This document shows, piece after piece, positions 1 through 10,864 of a stretch of DNA of 64,000 bases. The notes beneath the pieces are model-generated. The model worked only from the letters and a program-made list of their open reading frames with translations. It did not search any database and was not told the origin of the DNA. Location of the stretch: positions 28,986 to 92,985 of the forward strand of contig CAJHNH020002811.1 in the NCBI GenBank assembly GCA_905116865.2, in the 5' to 3' direction. The DNA is from Candidula unifasciata. Taxonomy: Eukaryota; Mollusca; Gastropoda; Stylommatophora; Geomitridae. Position numbers and translations under genes: made by a program. How positions within the stretch are numbered: the stretch's first letter is position 1; the number at the start of each line of letters is the position of its first letter.

Positions 1-238
1 GCAGTCATGGGCGAGTAAGGACGCGAAGATTGGGGAGAAATGTGCCAGATGTATTGAGTCACTTTTGCTAATCAACAGTTTTCACGCGCGAAATCAGTGT
101 TGATAACCTCGGCTGTTTGCAGCCATGTAAATCGTGTCCTAGCGCCGGTTGTAACTCATTACAGTTGGAAGGAGTCGGGTGTACTATGTCGTGCCAGCAG
201 TGGTTCTCAACGTGTGGCCATGCCTTATAGTCAGGTAG
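1..238. other. No recognised feature
   Basis: No coding, repeat or structural signal is recognised. It abuts the LINE tail that follows and may be a decayed part of it. Confidence 0.5.
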
Positions 239-640
239 TTGCAGTTCCAAAGTTATAGTAAATGGGTGCCCCATTTCAAATGGTCAGATTTCCGAACCAA
301 TACACAAATAAGGCAAGAATCCAGGCAAGAGTATGTGTCTAATTTTATACGAAAACGCTGCTGGAACTATGTCGGCCACGCCCTTAGAATGGATCAATCA
401 AGACTTCCTTACCAAGCCCTCATTTGGACACCACAGGGAAAAAGATCTCGTGGAAGACCAAGGGAAACCCTACGTAGAACTATCATCAGGGAAGGCTCGC
501 TCATGGGCCACTCAAACATCCAAGACCTACAACAGATTGCAACGAACCGCCATGCATGGAGAGTCATGACCTCTGCCCTATGTGCCGCACTCGACACAAG
601 AGGAAAGACTAACTAACACCTGTGCCAGCGAAAACCACAC
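239..640 (+). pseudogene. LINE reverse transcriptase C-terminal remnant
   Basis: The plus-strand frame 239-616 carries the C-terminal signature of non-LTR retrotransposon polymerases: a basic segment with WNYVGHALRMD, then GKRSRGRPRETLRRTI, then a closing helix ending near CAALDTRGKTN. Residues about 35-120 of the 125-residue frame match this tail; the first 30 do not look coding. Palm, fingers and endonuclease are all missing, so it is a 5'-truncated, dead copy. The exact clade cannot be assigned from the tail alone. Confidence 0.75.
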
Positions 641-1162
641 AAAATACACAGACTTTTAGAAATACCTCGAAAACTTCTGTGTGGATCACTAGGAATATTT
701 ACATGTGGTTTTAAATTCACCTATCCTTATAATTTTATGATTAACATTTGCACAGGTGCTGCTTTTTCCCCTGAAGCGGTGAATTTGTTTCATCTTTGTT
801 TGACTAATAATTTGTGTTCCCGTAAAATATAGAATATACAGTCACTGACATGCATGGAGACTGTTAGAAATCACTTCACATGTGCGGCGATGCATGACAA
901 TTTTTTTAATAGCCTATCACGCATACAATGACAAATTGTCTTCATCTATATTACTGGGAGGCTCATGCTGTAAATGACGACATGAGAGTGAAATGCGTGC
1001 AGTATGATGTTTTCAAAAGTTCCTGGGACTCAGCTACTCGCAATCTGATTGTTTACTTTGAATCGGTGTCTGTTATTTTCATGTACCGTAAACAAGGCAA
1101 CATGAACACGATGTTTGTTTTCATTAAAAATATAATTCTTACAATTACTTGATTTTTCTCGG
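641..1162. other. Unique AT-rich DNA, nothing recognised
   Basis: Short frames here have no recognisable domains. No repeat, RNA gene or promoter is seen. Confidence 0.5.
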
Positions 1163-1390
1163 CGTCTGTGACTTGGGCGTTGCGAACGCGCTTCGTAATG
1201 CCGGTGTGCCGGGTTTGATCCCAGCCGCGGACGGCTTGTCTTGCATTAGTTTCGACAGTGGTACCGAGAGCTGACCTTTCAGGGGCAATGGCAAACTAAT
1301 GAACGTAAAATTTACAGAGAAAAACCACCACAGCCAAACATTGCTGAATTTGGTTCGACAATGTCCTGCAAAGGATACGCAACTAACTTT
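1163..1390 (+). mobile_element. tRNA-derived SINE, family A, copy 1
   Basis: A tRNA-like head with a B-box-like stretch (GGGTTTGATCCCAGC) is followed by a body shared with copies near 3.5, 4.5, 14.5, 17.6, 27.6, 47.9 and 50.3 kb. Shared landmarks are TTTCGACAGTGGTA, the AGAGAAAAACCACCACAGCC stretch and a terminal CCTGCAAAGGATACGCAAC. There is no coding capacity; mobilisation would depend on a partner LINE. Confidence 0.75.
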
Positions 1391-1394
1391 AACT

Positions 1395-1625
1395 TTTAAC
1401 ATGATTAATAACAGGAAAGATGATATCAGGAGGAGAATCGGCACAGAAGCACTACTGAAATGTATAGGTACTCAACAAATCAAATGGTTTGGCCATGTAA
1501 CTAGACTGGTAGCAGAGAGGGCACCATTAGAGAAATGTGATACAGATACAACAGTAACAGACCCAGAGGTCGACCACGCAGAATATGGACCGCAGAAATA
1601 TCAGAGACACTGAAAAGTAAGGCGG
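1395..1625 (+). pseudogene. LINE C-terminal remnant
   Basis: The frame includes RRRIGTEALLKCIGTQQ and IKWFGHVTRL, the conserved end of a LINE polymerase (compare QQVKWFAHLERM at about 57.3 kb). The GRPR block that should follow is degraded. It runs into a 65-bp triplicated 3' UTR and a GAA-type tail. Confidence 0.7.
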
Positions 1626-1820
1626 ACAGAAGGGCCTGTTCTAGAGATCTCTTCCTCCCATGACGCCGCGAGGCATTCCAGGAGTAGAGAACAGAAGGGC
1701 CTGTTCTAGAGATCTCTTCCTCCCATGACGCCGCGAGGCATTCCAGGAGTAGAGAACAGAAGGGCCTGTTCTAGAGATCTCTTCCTTCCCTGACGCCGCG
1801 AGGCATTCCAGGAGTAGAGA
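1626..1820 (+). repeat. 65-bp tandem triplication in LINE 3' UTR
   Basis: Three consecutive 65-bp copies begin ACAGAAGGGCCTGTTCTAGA (starts 1626, 1691, 1756) with only a couple of differences. They sit between the LINE coding remnant and an AAG-repeat tail (about 1821-1838), so they are the 3' UTR of that element. Confidence 0.9.
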
Positions 1821-2014
1821 AAAGAAGAAGAAGAAGATTAACAGGTTGCGTGCCAAATTTCAATAATTACCACTAAACGATAACTGCGTTACATAAAGCA
1901 ACTACTTCTGAAATGGATTAAAGCAGACATACTGGAGTGCGCCGTGTGACGAAATGGTTTCTTAGCTTTTATTTAACATATTTTATCAATTTAATGTTGA
2001 AAAAAGCTACTGTG

Positions 2015-2146
2015 GTATAGCGGCTAAGTGTATGCTTGCCGACTCAAAGGTCCTGGGTTGAAATTCGCATCGAAGAGGATATTTTGTGTGTGTTCAGAAC
2101 TGACCCTGGCTCACAGCTTGATCCAGCTTAAAATAGGTACCAGGTA
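2015..2146 (+). mobile_element. tRNA-headed SINE fragment (family B-like)
   Basis: A tRNA-like start (GGTATAGCGGCTAAGTG followed by GGTCCTGGGTTGAAATTC as B box) leads into a family B-like body (TAAAATAGGTACCAGGTAAT). It is truncated by, or fused to, the LINE fragment that follows. Confidence 0.5.
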
Positions 2147-2284
2147 ATGACTTTTGAAGTAAAATCGGCCGGCGTATTGTTTACTCCATCACAAATCAGG
2201 CTCAGAAAGGTGGGTCCGGTTACGTCAATCCAGAGGTCGCTGGTAGTGAGAATCACCAGGATATTTTGCCCGGTCTATTCGGGT

Positions 2285-2665
2285 GTGTTTTGGAATGAGC
2301 AGACAGATAGGCTGGCTGGAATTACTTCATTTGGGGGTGTACTACAATAGCGCAAAGCAGAAGTGATCTCAAACGCGTGGGATGGGGTAAAAGGGGAAAT
2401 TAAAGATACTGAAAATCCATACCTGAAGAGAATGATACAGCGAGAAGTAGCTGTGTTCTCTGGGCGCCACTCCAGACTCAGATTGAAGGCAAGACGAGTA
2501 GTTGAGCAGACGACAACAGGTACCATCCGTATGGAAACTCATCGCAGACTGTCGTGGAGGAGGGGGTGGAGCTAATATGGGCTCGCCCTGAATGCTGTGC
2601 TGAATGCTGTGATGTCGAATCTTCACTCAGATGAAACCTGGACAGTCACAGTCTGCAATAGAACT
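2285..2665 (+). pseudogene. LINE RNase H / C-terminal fragment, copy 1
   Basis: Out-of-frame pieces correspond to NEQTDRLAG (end of RNase H), a helix around WDGVKGEIKDTENPYLKRM, SRLRLKARRVVEQTTTGTI and a cysteine-rich end. The same roughly 350-bp 3' end recurs at about ten places in the window. This copy has indels and no intact frame. Confidence 0.7.
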
Positions 2666-2889
2666 TCTATTTGTTGTTAATGAAAGCAGCAGCAATAACA
2701 AAAGGTTATTGTGCATTACTGCATAGGCCCATCACGTTTGCTGTGTCAAGCAATCATTCTCCATCTTTTTATAAAGTTTACAGCGCAAATCTCCAGGGGT
2801 GCAGACATTAAGCATTCGCCCATGACATTCACAGCTCACAGTGTCGCATCATGCACTCAACTCTGTAGCTGGCTTCAGTATAAATCTTG
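2666..2889. other. No recognised feature
   Basis: Unique-looking DNA; no feature supported. Confidence 0.4.
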
Positions 2890-3140
2890 ACGTTTGGGAG
2901 GCTGCTGCTATCGGATACTATGGCAAACTTCTACCCAAAGAAGCGCAGCAACTTGCGAGGCATCTAGTGAAAGGGCAGCTGAACAGCGCAGGCAGGCTAG
3001 AAAGACCCGTATAAAAGGCCTTTTACCGTCTGACACTGTTTCCTGTCATCATTGTCCTATATTTTTCAAGGTCCATACTGGGCTTATAAGTCACATCAAG
3101 CTTACAGACAATCAACCCTGGCCTCATGAAAGATGAAAGA
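2890..3140 (+). pseudogene. Possible retroelement zinc-finger tail
   Basis: The frame 2894-3136 has CHHCPIFFKVHTGLISH, a C2H2-like spacing resembling the finger that closes some LINE ORFs, preceded by a basic Arg-rich helix. No other retroelement domain is nearby, so the assignment is weak. A chance frame is the alternative. Confidence 0.35.
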
Positions 3141-3360
3141 GTGGTCCTCATCCTCGTCACTCGTGATGGGCGAACCACAGCTGGCTGATTGAGCAGGATT
3201 TCTTCAGGTTTGCTGTCCTATCCATTTTCAAATGGAGGTTGAACTCAAGTCTTCTACTGGATCACATTGTTCAACAGGGTCCACCACATAAAGGTAGGGT
3301 GGGCTTGAGCTAAACAGGCTAAAAGAAAGTCAGATTTTTAGGCCTGGTTGTTTAAACCCT

Positions 3361-3560
3361 AAAAAAATGTGGACACCTGGAAAATATTTGTGGGAACCAC
3401 TGTCGAAGAAGGTAGGTGGGACCCACTGGATACAAAAAATGTGGACACCTGGAAAATATTTTTGGGTACCACTGTCGAAGCCAACGCAGCAAAATCGCCT
3501 GCAGCAGGGATCGAGCACAGCACCTCGGTATCGCAAAACACCTTCGCGTCGCCTAAACCA
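3361..3560 (-). repeat. 64-bp duplication next to SINE A fragment
   Basis: A block beginning AAAAAATGTGGACACCTGGA occurs twice in tandem (about 3361 and 3435). The second copy runs into a minus-strand SINE A piece recognisable by CACTGTCGAAGCCAACGCAG and the inverted B box GGATCGAGCACAG. The duplicated block looks like SINE body. Confidence 0.6.
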
Positions 3561-3894
3561 CATATGCCGACATTCATTTATACATTTCAGTGTATTTTAA
3601 ATCTATTCCTGCACAATAATAATATGAATATTGCATACTCAAACAAGGTTTAAGCCCATGGAAGACGCATGGGCGTAAATGATCTCAACCCCCACCCCCC
3701 TCCTATGTTCTCTGTGCCTAGCTGGCCCTGCCCTTGTGTTATTGGTTTCAAGCACGTGATATTATAATTTCTCTTCCTATGCTTTGTTTTGTTTTCTTTC
3801 CTGACGTCACGATGTTGTCCAGTGCTTCTGTTCCTATCAGATAATTATTTGTACACTTTGTTTGTTGTCTAGAGTAATCGTTTCTGGGTCCCCG
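3561..3894. other. No recognised feature
   Basis: AT-rich to C/G-run-rich spacer; nothing supported. Confidence 0.4.
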
Positions 3895-4155
3895 TTGGGG
3901 GTGAGGAGGTGGGGTGGGGTGGCCGGGTGGGGGGGATAGAGCCCCTGCCCCCTAACAAGCATGTCGTAAAACGTGACTAATTAGGGGTGTCTCTTTCGAG
4001 TCGTAGTGCATCTGCCCTAGCGTCAAGATCCAGATCTGTAAAACAGGTATGCACGCAAAATTCAGGAATAAAACCTCAGTCCAGAAGTGGACGAACGACC
4101 ATAATTTTCCGTCGGAGTTTACTGCAGGTGTACAGTTAAAAAGGGGGGGGGGCAG
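3895..4155 (+). mobile_element. Family D non-coding retroelement, copy 1
   Basis: One of about nine dispersed copies. It has a G-run region, then GCCCCCTAACAAGCATGTCG, then GTGCATCTGCC, then AGTCCAGAAGTGGACGAACG, and ends near CGGAGTTTACTGCAGGTG. It has no coding capacity. Other copies end in a GAA-repeat tail; this one is truncated at about 4150. Confidence 0.75.
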
Positions 4156-4487
4156 AAGATAACGTGGCTGCACCAGTTTTCAGGGAATTGTCAGCATCCA
4201 ACATCAAGTACGGCGAATAGAATCGAATGGCAAAGTATATTTACGCACAACACCAGGGTCCCAACTATATGACTTGTAATTGACACGACTATTCTGTGGA
4301 GGTATTTATTTCCACAATAAACTTGCCCTCAAGAGTTCAACGACAAACATACGTGTGGTTTTAACTGTTGATTTTACCGATATGTGAGTGTAACGTAAAA
4401 CTGTGTTCGTAAACTCCACCCCGCCCCCTCCCAAGTTGCGTGTCCTTTACATACGTTGTGGGGGCGGGAGGGGGAGGGGAAAAACAT

Positions 4488-4668
4488 TTTTGGCTGTTGC
4501 GGTTTTTCTAGGAAAATTTACGTCTGGTAGTTTGCCATTAAACTAAACGGTCCATCTCGATACCACTGCCGAAACCAACGCTGGGCGAAAAAATCGCCTG
4601 CAGCTGGAATCGAACCCTGCACCTTGGCATTACGAAGCGCGTTCGCAACTCCTCAGCCACAGACAGGG
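4488..4668 (-). mobile_element. tRNA-derived SINE, family A, copy 3
   Basis: Inverted copy: GTAGTTTGCCATTAAACTAA, then CACTGCCGAAACCAACGC, then inverted B box GCTGGAATCGAACCCTGC and the head ending GAGCCACAGAC-like. Family membership is clear from alignment with the 14.5-kb copy. Confidence 0.75.
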
Positions 4669-4814
4669 CAAATAGTTTCTAGTAAGAATGCGACCAGAGC
4701 AACTACCAGCACAGGCGCAACACATGAACAGATCTGATGTGTAATCAAGAGGTCTTTTCCGGAGATATGGATTGATGACATTAAAATAAATTTCCTTGAA
4801 ACGAGCTACCGCCA

Positions 4815-5873
4815 AATTGACGTTGTAGCCATGGCTAGCCCATTAGGTCCCATCTTGGCCGACATCTAGCAGATCTGCTCACATCAGGGATTTATTTTTG
4901 TACCGTCGGTATGTAGATGACATTCTAATAGTAACTGCTGACAAACAGCAGGCCACTGCGTTCCCTACCACCATGAACCAGTCACACAGAAACATCACAT
5001 TATCGTTACAACACGAACATGACGGCACTTTACCATTCCTTGATGTACTTATTGCACGTAGAGAGGATGGCAGTATCCAAAGATCAGTGTACCGAAAAGA
5101 AACATGGACCGGCCAGTATCTAAACTTTTACAGTTTTGTACCTATTCAGTACAAACGTGGCGTAGTGAGAAGCTTGTTCAACCGGGCCATAAAGATTTGC
5201 ACAGAAGACACACTGGCTGCAGAAATTAAAACTCTCAATTCAACTTTACTACTCAATGGGTACCACATAGGTTTCATCAAACGTCATTGCACCCTACCCA
5301 ACCCTACCCCGAACGAAATTACAGTATCCAAACTACGAGTATATATCCAACTTACTTATCGAGGTGATGACGTCATGCAGCGTATGCAGGACCGACTGAA
5401 AACAGCAGTTGGCCAAACATTCTTTGCGGCTGTTCCAGTACAAGACCACTCCTATCCCAACCCCACCTATTAAACAGTCCCTTTCTCCGTACACCAAATC
5501 TAATTGTATTTACCAATTTACATGTGAGTGCCAGGTGACTTACATCGGTCGAACGGAGAGACAGCTTGGAAATAGAGTGGCAGAGCACATACCCAAATGG
5601 CTACATACACAGATCAGTGATCCTTCTAGGGTGTCGAGACCAGTCAAGAGGAAAGTACCTGCTTCTTCCATAGAACGTCATCTACTTAATTCCGGACACA
5701 TAATTGACACAGACAGTGCTTTCCGTGTGGTTTACCACACTCCGAACAGGAGACTTTTGAGAATCGCCGAAGCCTTAACAATAAAAATCAACAACCCCCT
5801 CCATTGTGAGCAGACGGAATTTATCGTTACCCTGGTTAGTCACGTGACTACTGTGAGCTTCCGGCGGCCATGA
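4815..5873 (+). pseudogene. Penelope-like element: RT palm plus GIY-YIG
   Basis: Penelope-like elements encode a reverse transcriptase fused to a GIY-YIG endonuclease. Seen here are AMASPLGPILADI at about 4827 (RT motif before the catalytic box) followed by a stop; then in the frame 4898-5473 the catalytic YVDDIL and LPFLDVLI; then, in a shifted frame 5409-5873, a Cys-containing linker (YQFTCECQ), the nuclease core VTYIGRTERQLGNRV, and the closing EALTIKINNP helix. At least one stop and one frameshift show it is inactive. The N-terminal half of the RT is missing. Confidence 0.88.
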
Positions 5874-6060
5874 AACAGAGACAATGTATCGAAGAAACTA
5901 TTCGCATTTCAGGTGAATGTTTTCAGTTTTGTGCTTTATTTTATGTTGATGTAACTCTGTAGTAACGCACTTGATAAGATACAGCCAAATATTACTGGCA
6001 ATAAATTGTGCAATGTATTGTTTGTATCCGCATTATTTAAATTTATTACGGGAAAACATT
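5874..6060 (+). mobile_element. Penelope-like element 3' UTR
   Basis: The sequence after the GIY-YIG stop contains GGCAATAAATTGTGCAATGT and a run TTGTTTGTATCCGCATTA that reappear as an inverted pair at 8.87-9.18 kb. This ties all three segments to one element family. Confidence 0.6.
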
Positions 6061-6250
6061 GTTTTGATTATTTTTGTTGTTGTTGTTGTTTTTGTTTTAG
6101 TGAAAGATTTCAATTAGTCATCGACCATATGGATCTCAACAGTACGTACGCTCCACCAATCAACAATGCCTGCGTGCCAGACATCTACAACCGACTGGAC
6201 GCTGACGTCATCGAGAGGACTTACTGTCCTCTTAAAAGCACGTTATTAAA

Positions 6251-6603
6251 AACCCGTACCATCAGGGTCAATCTCAGATACTCTGCCAAATCCACAACCC
6301 GCACCATCAGGGTCAATTTCAGACACCCGGCCACTTCACAACCCGTACCAACAGGGTAAATCTCAGATACCCGGCTACTCCACAACCCGTACCAACAGGG
6401 TAAATCTCAGATACTCTGCCAACTCCACAACCCGCACCATCAGGGCCAATTTCAGACACCCGGCCACTTCACAACCGTACCAACAGGGTAAATCTCAGAT
6501 ACCCTGCTACTCCACAACCCGTACCACCAGGGTAAATCTCAGATACCCGGCTACTCCACAACCCGTACCAACAGGGTAAATCTAAGATACCCGGCCAACT
6601 TCA
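6251..6603. repeat. 44-bp minisatellite, 8 copies
   Basis: Eight degenerate 44-bp units each contain CCGTACCAACAGGGTAAAT followed by CTCAGATACCCGGCTACTCC. Flanks are a GTT-rich tract near 6078 and unique DNA. Confidence 0.9.
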
Positions 6604-6734
6604 GATAAGTTATAATTAGGACACCAGTAACGGCTACACCACAGCATGCACGGGTACGGGCTCATCTCATACATTCAGTACAGCCCGCCATCCGGTCATC
6701 GTGCTTAATTGTAGCAGTCTCTTCTGTTGCCTTC

Positions 6735-7140
6735 TGTCAGTCACGGGCCGTCTTATAGAGATTAGTTGCAACGGACATCACAGCACTTTTGGCATTGCCA
6801 TATGCCCTCCGTCCCCATCATCAGCAGCCAGCGAAGAGTTCCAATACTAATGGTGCCGGTTGTGGTCTCGTTGTATGTCCATCTTGCCTTCACTCCGAGC
6901 GTAGTGTGCCGGCCGAACCCTCTTGTCACACCCAGGTGCATCATTCTCTCCAGCCCATAATAATTTAGTTTCTCGTCTGACTTCGTTACTTGTTCCCAAA
7001 GGGCTCTGACCACATCTGCCTTGTCATGTATCAATTCATCACCCACCGGTGCAGATCCAGCCAATCCGTCTGCCTGTTCATTCCCCACCACGCCGGTATC
7101 GTCTGGAGAAAAGATCTAAAGAATGCTCACTGCCCGTGAC
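6735..7140 (-). pseudogene. LINE RNase H / C-terminal fragment, copy 2
   Basis: This is the best preserved coding copy of this tail. The minus frame has GNEQADGLAGSAPVGDE (last RNase H motif with catalytic D), LIHDKADVVRALWEQVT, LGVTRGFGRHTTLGVKARW, TTTGTISIGTLRWLL and a closing Cys-containing stretch WQCQKCCDV. RT and the first three RNase H carboxylates are absent, so it is 5'-truncated. Confidence 0.85.
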
Positions 7141-7344
7141 CTTGCTAGTAAAGCTTGCCACTCTGCTTGAAGTAATACTGTCTTCACTTTTTGTGCAAGC
7201 TTTCAGAGTCCGTTATGTCTGACAGACTGCTATTGGTTCAACTTTTGTTGTTTCCACATTTATATCACTGACTACCTCTTGTTCACCAGCTTTCCACGTG
7301 TCGGCTCCGAGGCTGCCTTTTGGAAAACATTGAATAGACTTACT

Positions 7345-7575
7345 GCCGCCAAAAAAGCATGTCGTACATGAAGACCGTTTTAGGGTGTTTCCGTCGAATT
7401 CGCAGTGCATCTGCCTGAGAGACAACGACCCAACAGTCTGCATGCAAATGAGTCAAGCATGTGAAACGGATGTACACACAAAACTCAAGTTCTGGATCCA
7501 GGAGTGGACGAACACAACTTTCTGCCGGAGTTTAGAGCCGGTGCAAGCTAAATAGATAAGAAAAAAAAAGAAACT
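7345..7575 (+). mobile_element. Family D non-coding retroelement, copy 2
   Basis: Shares GCAGTGCATCTGCCTGAGAG, the CAACAGTCTGCATGCAAAT stretch, ACTCAAGTTCTGGATCC and TTTCTGCCGGAGTTTAGAGC with other family D copies, and ends in an A-rich tail. Confidence 0.75.
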
Positions 7576-7904
7576 AATCTAATTTACAGTTTAAAAATGT
7601 AATATGATTTTTATCGGTCAAAATTTTTATTTTCTGCTTTTTTTCCCCAAATGTCTTGATCTATCATTTCATTCAGTCTTCATTGAACCACTGTATAATA
7701 TTGTTTTTTTGTTTCAGTTAAATACAATCCATTCTTCTATATAACCCTCCACTTCTCTGGTTTTTCACAATATAATGGAGTATAGGTATATATATTTTTT
7801 GTATTAACATTTTCTGTGGTAATCGTTTTTGCCGTAAGCACAAGCAACTCCTTCAGTTCTCTTCTTTATTCAGCTCATCGTTACATCGTAGCCACTACCC
7901 AAGC
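7576..7904. other. AT-rich spacer
   Basis: T-rich low-complexity DNA; no gene or element recognised. Confidence 0.4.
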
Positions 7905-8145
7905 GGGGAAACCGTCATTGTGTAGCGTCTAGACCCTCGCCTACGGATCTAAAGGGTTTAGCTTCAAATCCGAACGGGGGTGGAAGGGGTGGGGTGGGAG
8001 GGGGTGTTTCTTTCTTCAGAATGACTGGCTCCGAGGACGACCCTGTCTTGAGTGGGTATCGGGTAAAGTCCTGGAATGTAAAGGGGGGCCGGCGTGATGC
8101 TGATCACATTACCCACCGGGTGCTGATTGATCTATAAACTACAAT
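7905..8145 (+). mobile_element. SINE family B, copy
   Basis: tRNA-like head (TGTGTAGCGTCTAGACCC, then AGCTTCAAATCCGAACGG) followed by the family B core GGCCGGCGTGATGCTGATCA, CATTACCCACCGGGTGC and GATTGATCTATAAA. The same core appears at 10.9, 51.4, 53.7 and 56.7 kb. Confidence 0.75.
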
Positions 8146-8829
8146 ACGCATGAAAGTGGGGGAAAACGGACATGTACTTAACTACATCACTCAAGCAAAC
8201 TTGACATTATCGTGGCCCTTAATGTCATGTTTGATCCATTGCTATCTTCTAAAGGCAGGACGCCGAGCGGTTTCTAATGGTGGAGAAATCTCGCGTAGCC
8301 CGGGAACTTGTTCGCATCACCCAGAGACTACCCACTGTGGTCAGCCTGCAAGCTTTTGACCAGTCAGTCAAGCAATCAGAGCATGTGCACCAGGTCCGGT
8401 AACTACTTAATTTTACACTACTGTATTTATGTCGTCCTTACATATAGGCATGAGTGCATGCTGAAATCACGAGATCCCATATCTGAATGGATGTCCATCA
8501 GGGCATATCCCAGATATTCCGTTCAACCTTCCAACAAAGTTAGACCTGGGGCATCCGTACCTGGCCACGCCTGCCTGGTTTAACTTGCAGTCCTAGGCCT
8601 GTAATGACGTGATTCTATTGTCGACTCGTTCGCACAGCACTATTGACACTCGTCTGGTGTAGCCCTGACTGGTGCCCTTATGGTGACTTCGTTGGGGGTT
8701 GAACGTGCTATCCAGTATCCACCTTGTTGGTCTATCATCCAGACTGGGATTTGTTTTTAAACCCAGGGTGATAAACCTGTAGGTAGCAGCTCTGAAGGGA
8801 CAAACCAACCGATCGATAGATTGATAAAG
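8146..8829. other. Unassigned, possibly Penelope-related
   Basis: Short frames occur on both strands but no domain is recognised. The minus frame 8593-8910 runs into the Penelope-type 3' UTR at its start, so part may be decayed element flank. Confidence 0.3.
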
Positions 8830-9180
8830 TCTGTTTCTCATAGCAATATTTCCCGTAATGAATTCGAACATAGACACAAACAATAGACTGCACATTTTAT
8901 TGCTTTGCATATTTCAGGTGCATACTACGGTAACAGTTGATTAAAATGAAGCAAATAAATGAAAGCTTCAAACTGAAACACAGAATCGACCTTCACCTTG
9001 CGTTTACCCTGGTAAAACAGTTTTGAATGTAGTCAATTTTATGTTTCGTTTCGAAGGATTCATTTATTTGCTTCATTTTGATCAATTGTTACCGTAGTAA
9101 GCACCTGACGAGTTACAGCGAAATATGCCAGGCAATAAATTGTGCAATCTATTGTTTGTGTCTTCTTTGTTCAGAGTCTG
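8830..9180. repeat. Inverted pair of Penelope-type 3' UTR segments
   Basis: Left arm (about 8857-8968) and right arm (about 9055-9165) are inverted copies: ACACAAACAATAGACTGCAC on the left against GTGCAATCTATTGTTTGTGT on the right, and ATTAAAATGAAGCAAATAAA against TTTATTTGCTTCATTTTGAT. The arms match the 3' UTR after the 4.8-kb Penelope element. The spacer is about 90 bp. Confidence 0.8.
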
Positions 9181-10103
9181 TTGGTGCTTGTGACCACGTC
9201 CGACTTTAGCTATGAATAGTCCATACAGCTCAACGGGGATTCCTGTTCTTGTGCAAGTGGAGAGGCCGCTCTGTGTTCACAGTTTTTATCGAGGAGATGT
9301 ATACACAAATTAAACTACAGTGCTTAAATGTCACGTGATTAGCTGTAAGGTCTATACATAGAGTCACCCACTTAGAGAGTTTGTATTCTTGAAACGCGGA
9401 GAAAGAGGGTCTGGTCGCTGATGATTTCCACAGCTATTACTCATGACCATGAAAGAAGTAGAGCATCAGTATAGCACACACACGTTATGAACAACTCACA
9501 AGTGTTCTGTGAAATATTATCATGCCAACATCAAGTTACAGGACACACAGACAATATTCACTGCAACCTACCACAAAGAAAGCACATTCAGGTAGGCAGC
9601 ATCCAATATCTTCATTATAGTCTAATATGAAGAAACCACCATTATGAATAATAAAATAAATGACAATCGCCTGCATGACCAAGTTATAGCCAGATTCCAT
9701 CATTTAATTGACGTTTGTGCCACTTCCGGTTGTCTGATACTACTTCCGGCTGTCTGCTTTTACTGTCTTTAAATATATTTACACCTCTACACCCCAAGGT
9801 AGAAGAGGAGCGACTAAGTAAGTAAGTAAGTATATATTCTAAGTATATATACTAAAACAAACAAACAAAACAAACAAATATATTCACACTGACGCCTGAA
9901 GCTGTACAAAAACAAAGAAGAGCGGACTGCGACATTCGCAGCAGCAGGTGGAGCCATTTCTCCCACCCCAAGAAATATTTAGAGGGAGAAGAAAAGAGAC
10001 AAATTACATGCAGCCGGAATACAACATAAACCCACCCTGTCACGTGGTATGGGATTTTTCTTTCTCGGTCTTTTAAAGGAAGATCTCAACACCAGAAAGT
10101 ATT
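9181..10103. other. No recognised feature
   Basis: Unique-looking DNA with small TAAG (about 9815) and CAAA (about 9855) runs. No gene supported. Confidence 0.45.
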
Positions 10104-10714
10104 TCTGTTGCATTAGTTACCAGTTCTTTAACAAACTTTACTTACGTTGCATTAGTTACCAGTTCTGTAACAAACTCTAATTATGTTGCATTAGTTACCA
10201 GTTCTGTAACAAACTCTACTTCTGCTGCATTAGTTACGAGTTCTGTAACAAACTCTACTTCTGCTGCATTAGCTACCAGTTCTGTAACAAACTCTACTTC
10301 TGCTGCATTAGCTACCAGTTCTGTAACAAACTCTACTTCTGCTGCATTAGCTACCAGTTCTGTAACAAACTCTACTTCTGCTGCATTAGTTACTAGTTCT
10401 ATAGCAAACTCTACTTCTGCTGCATTAGATACCAGTTCTGTAACAAACTCTAATTATGTTGCATTAGTTACCAGTTCTGTAACAAACTCTACTTCTGCTG
10501 CATTAGTTACCAGTTCTGTAACAAACTCTACTTCTGTTGCATTAGTTACCAGTTCTGTAACAAACTCTAATTATGTTGCAATAGTTACCAGTTCTGTAAC
10601 AAACTCTACTTATGTTGCATTAGTTACCAGTTCTGTACAAACTCTACTTCTGCTGCATCAGTTGGAGTTCTTTAACAAACTCTACTTCTGCTGCATTAGT
10701 TACCAGTTCTGTAA
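10104..10714. repeat. 39-bp minisatellite, about 16 copies
   Basis: Units contain GCATTAGTTACCAGTTCTGT then AACAAACTCTACTTCTGCT. The period is a multiple of three, so the plus strand stays open as a 13-residue Ser/Thr-rich repeat from a stop near 10070 to a one-base deletion near 10637. There is no ATG, so a coding role is not supported by the sequence alone. Confidence 0.9.
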
Positions 10715-10864
10715 GAAATTCCAGTAGATCAGTGTTTACAGCGTTTAACAGCCGATCCAATTGTAACACGTTTACTGCCCACAGTGACATTTAAAAAGTG
10801 CCAACCCATTTGAGTTGGTTTCAGTATGATAAAGATCAGAAATTTACATGCGATGCAGGTTGCA

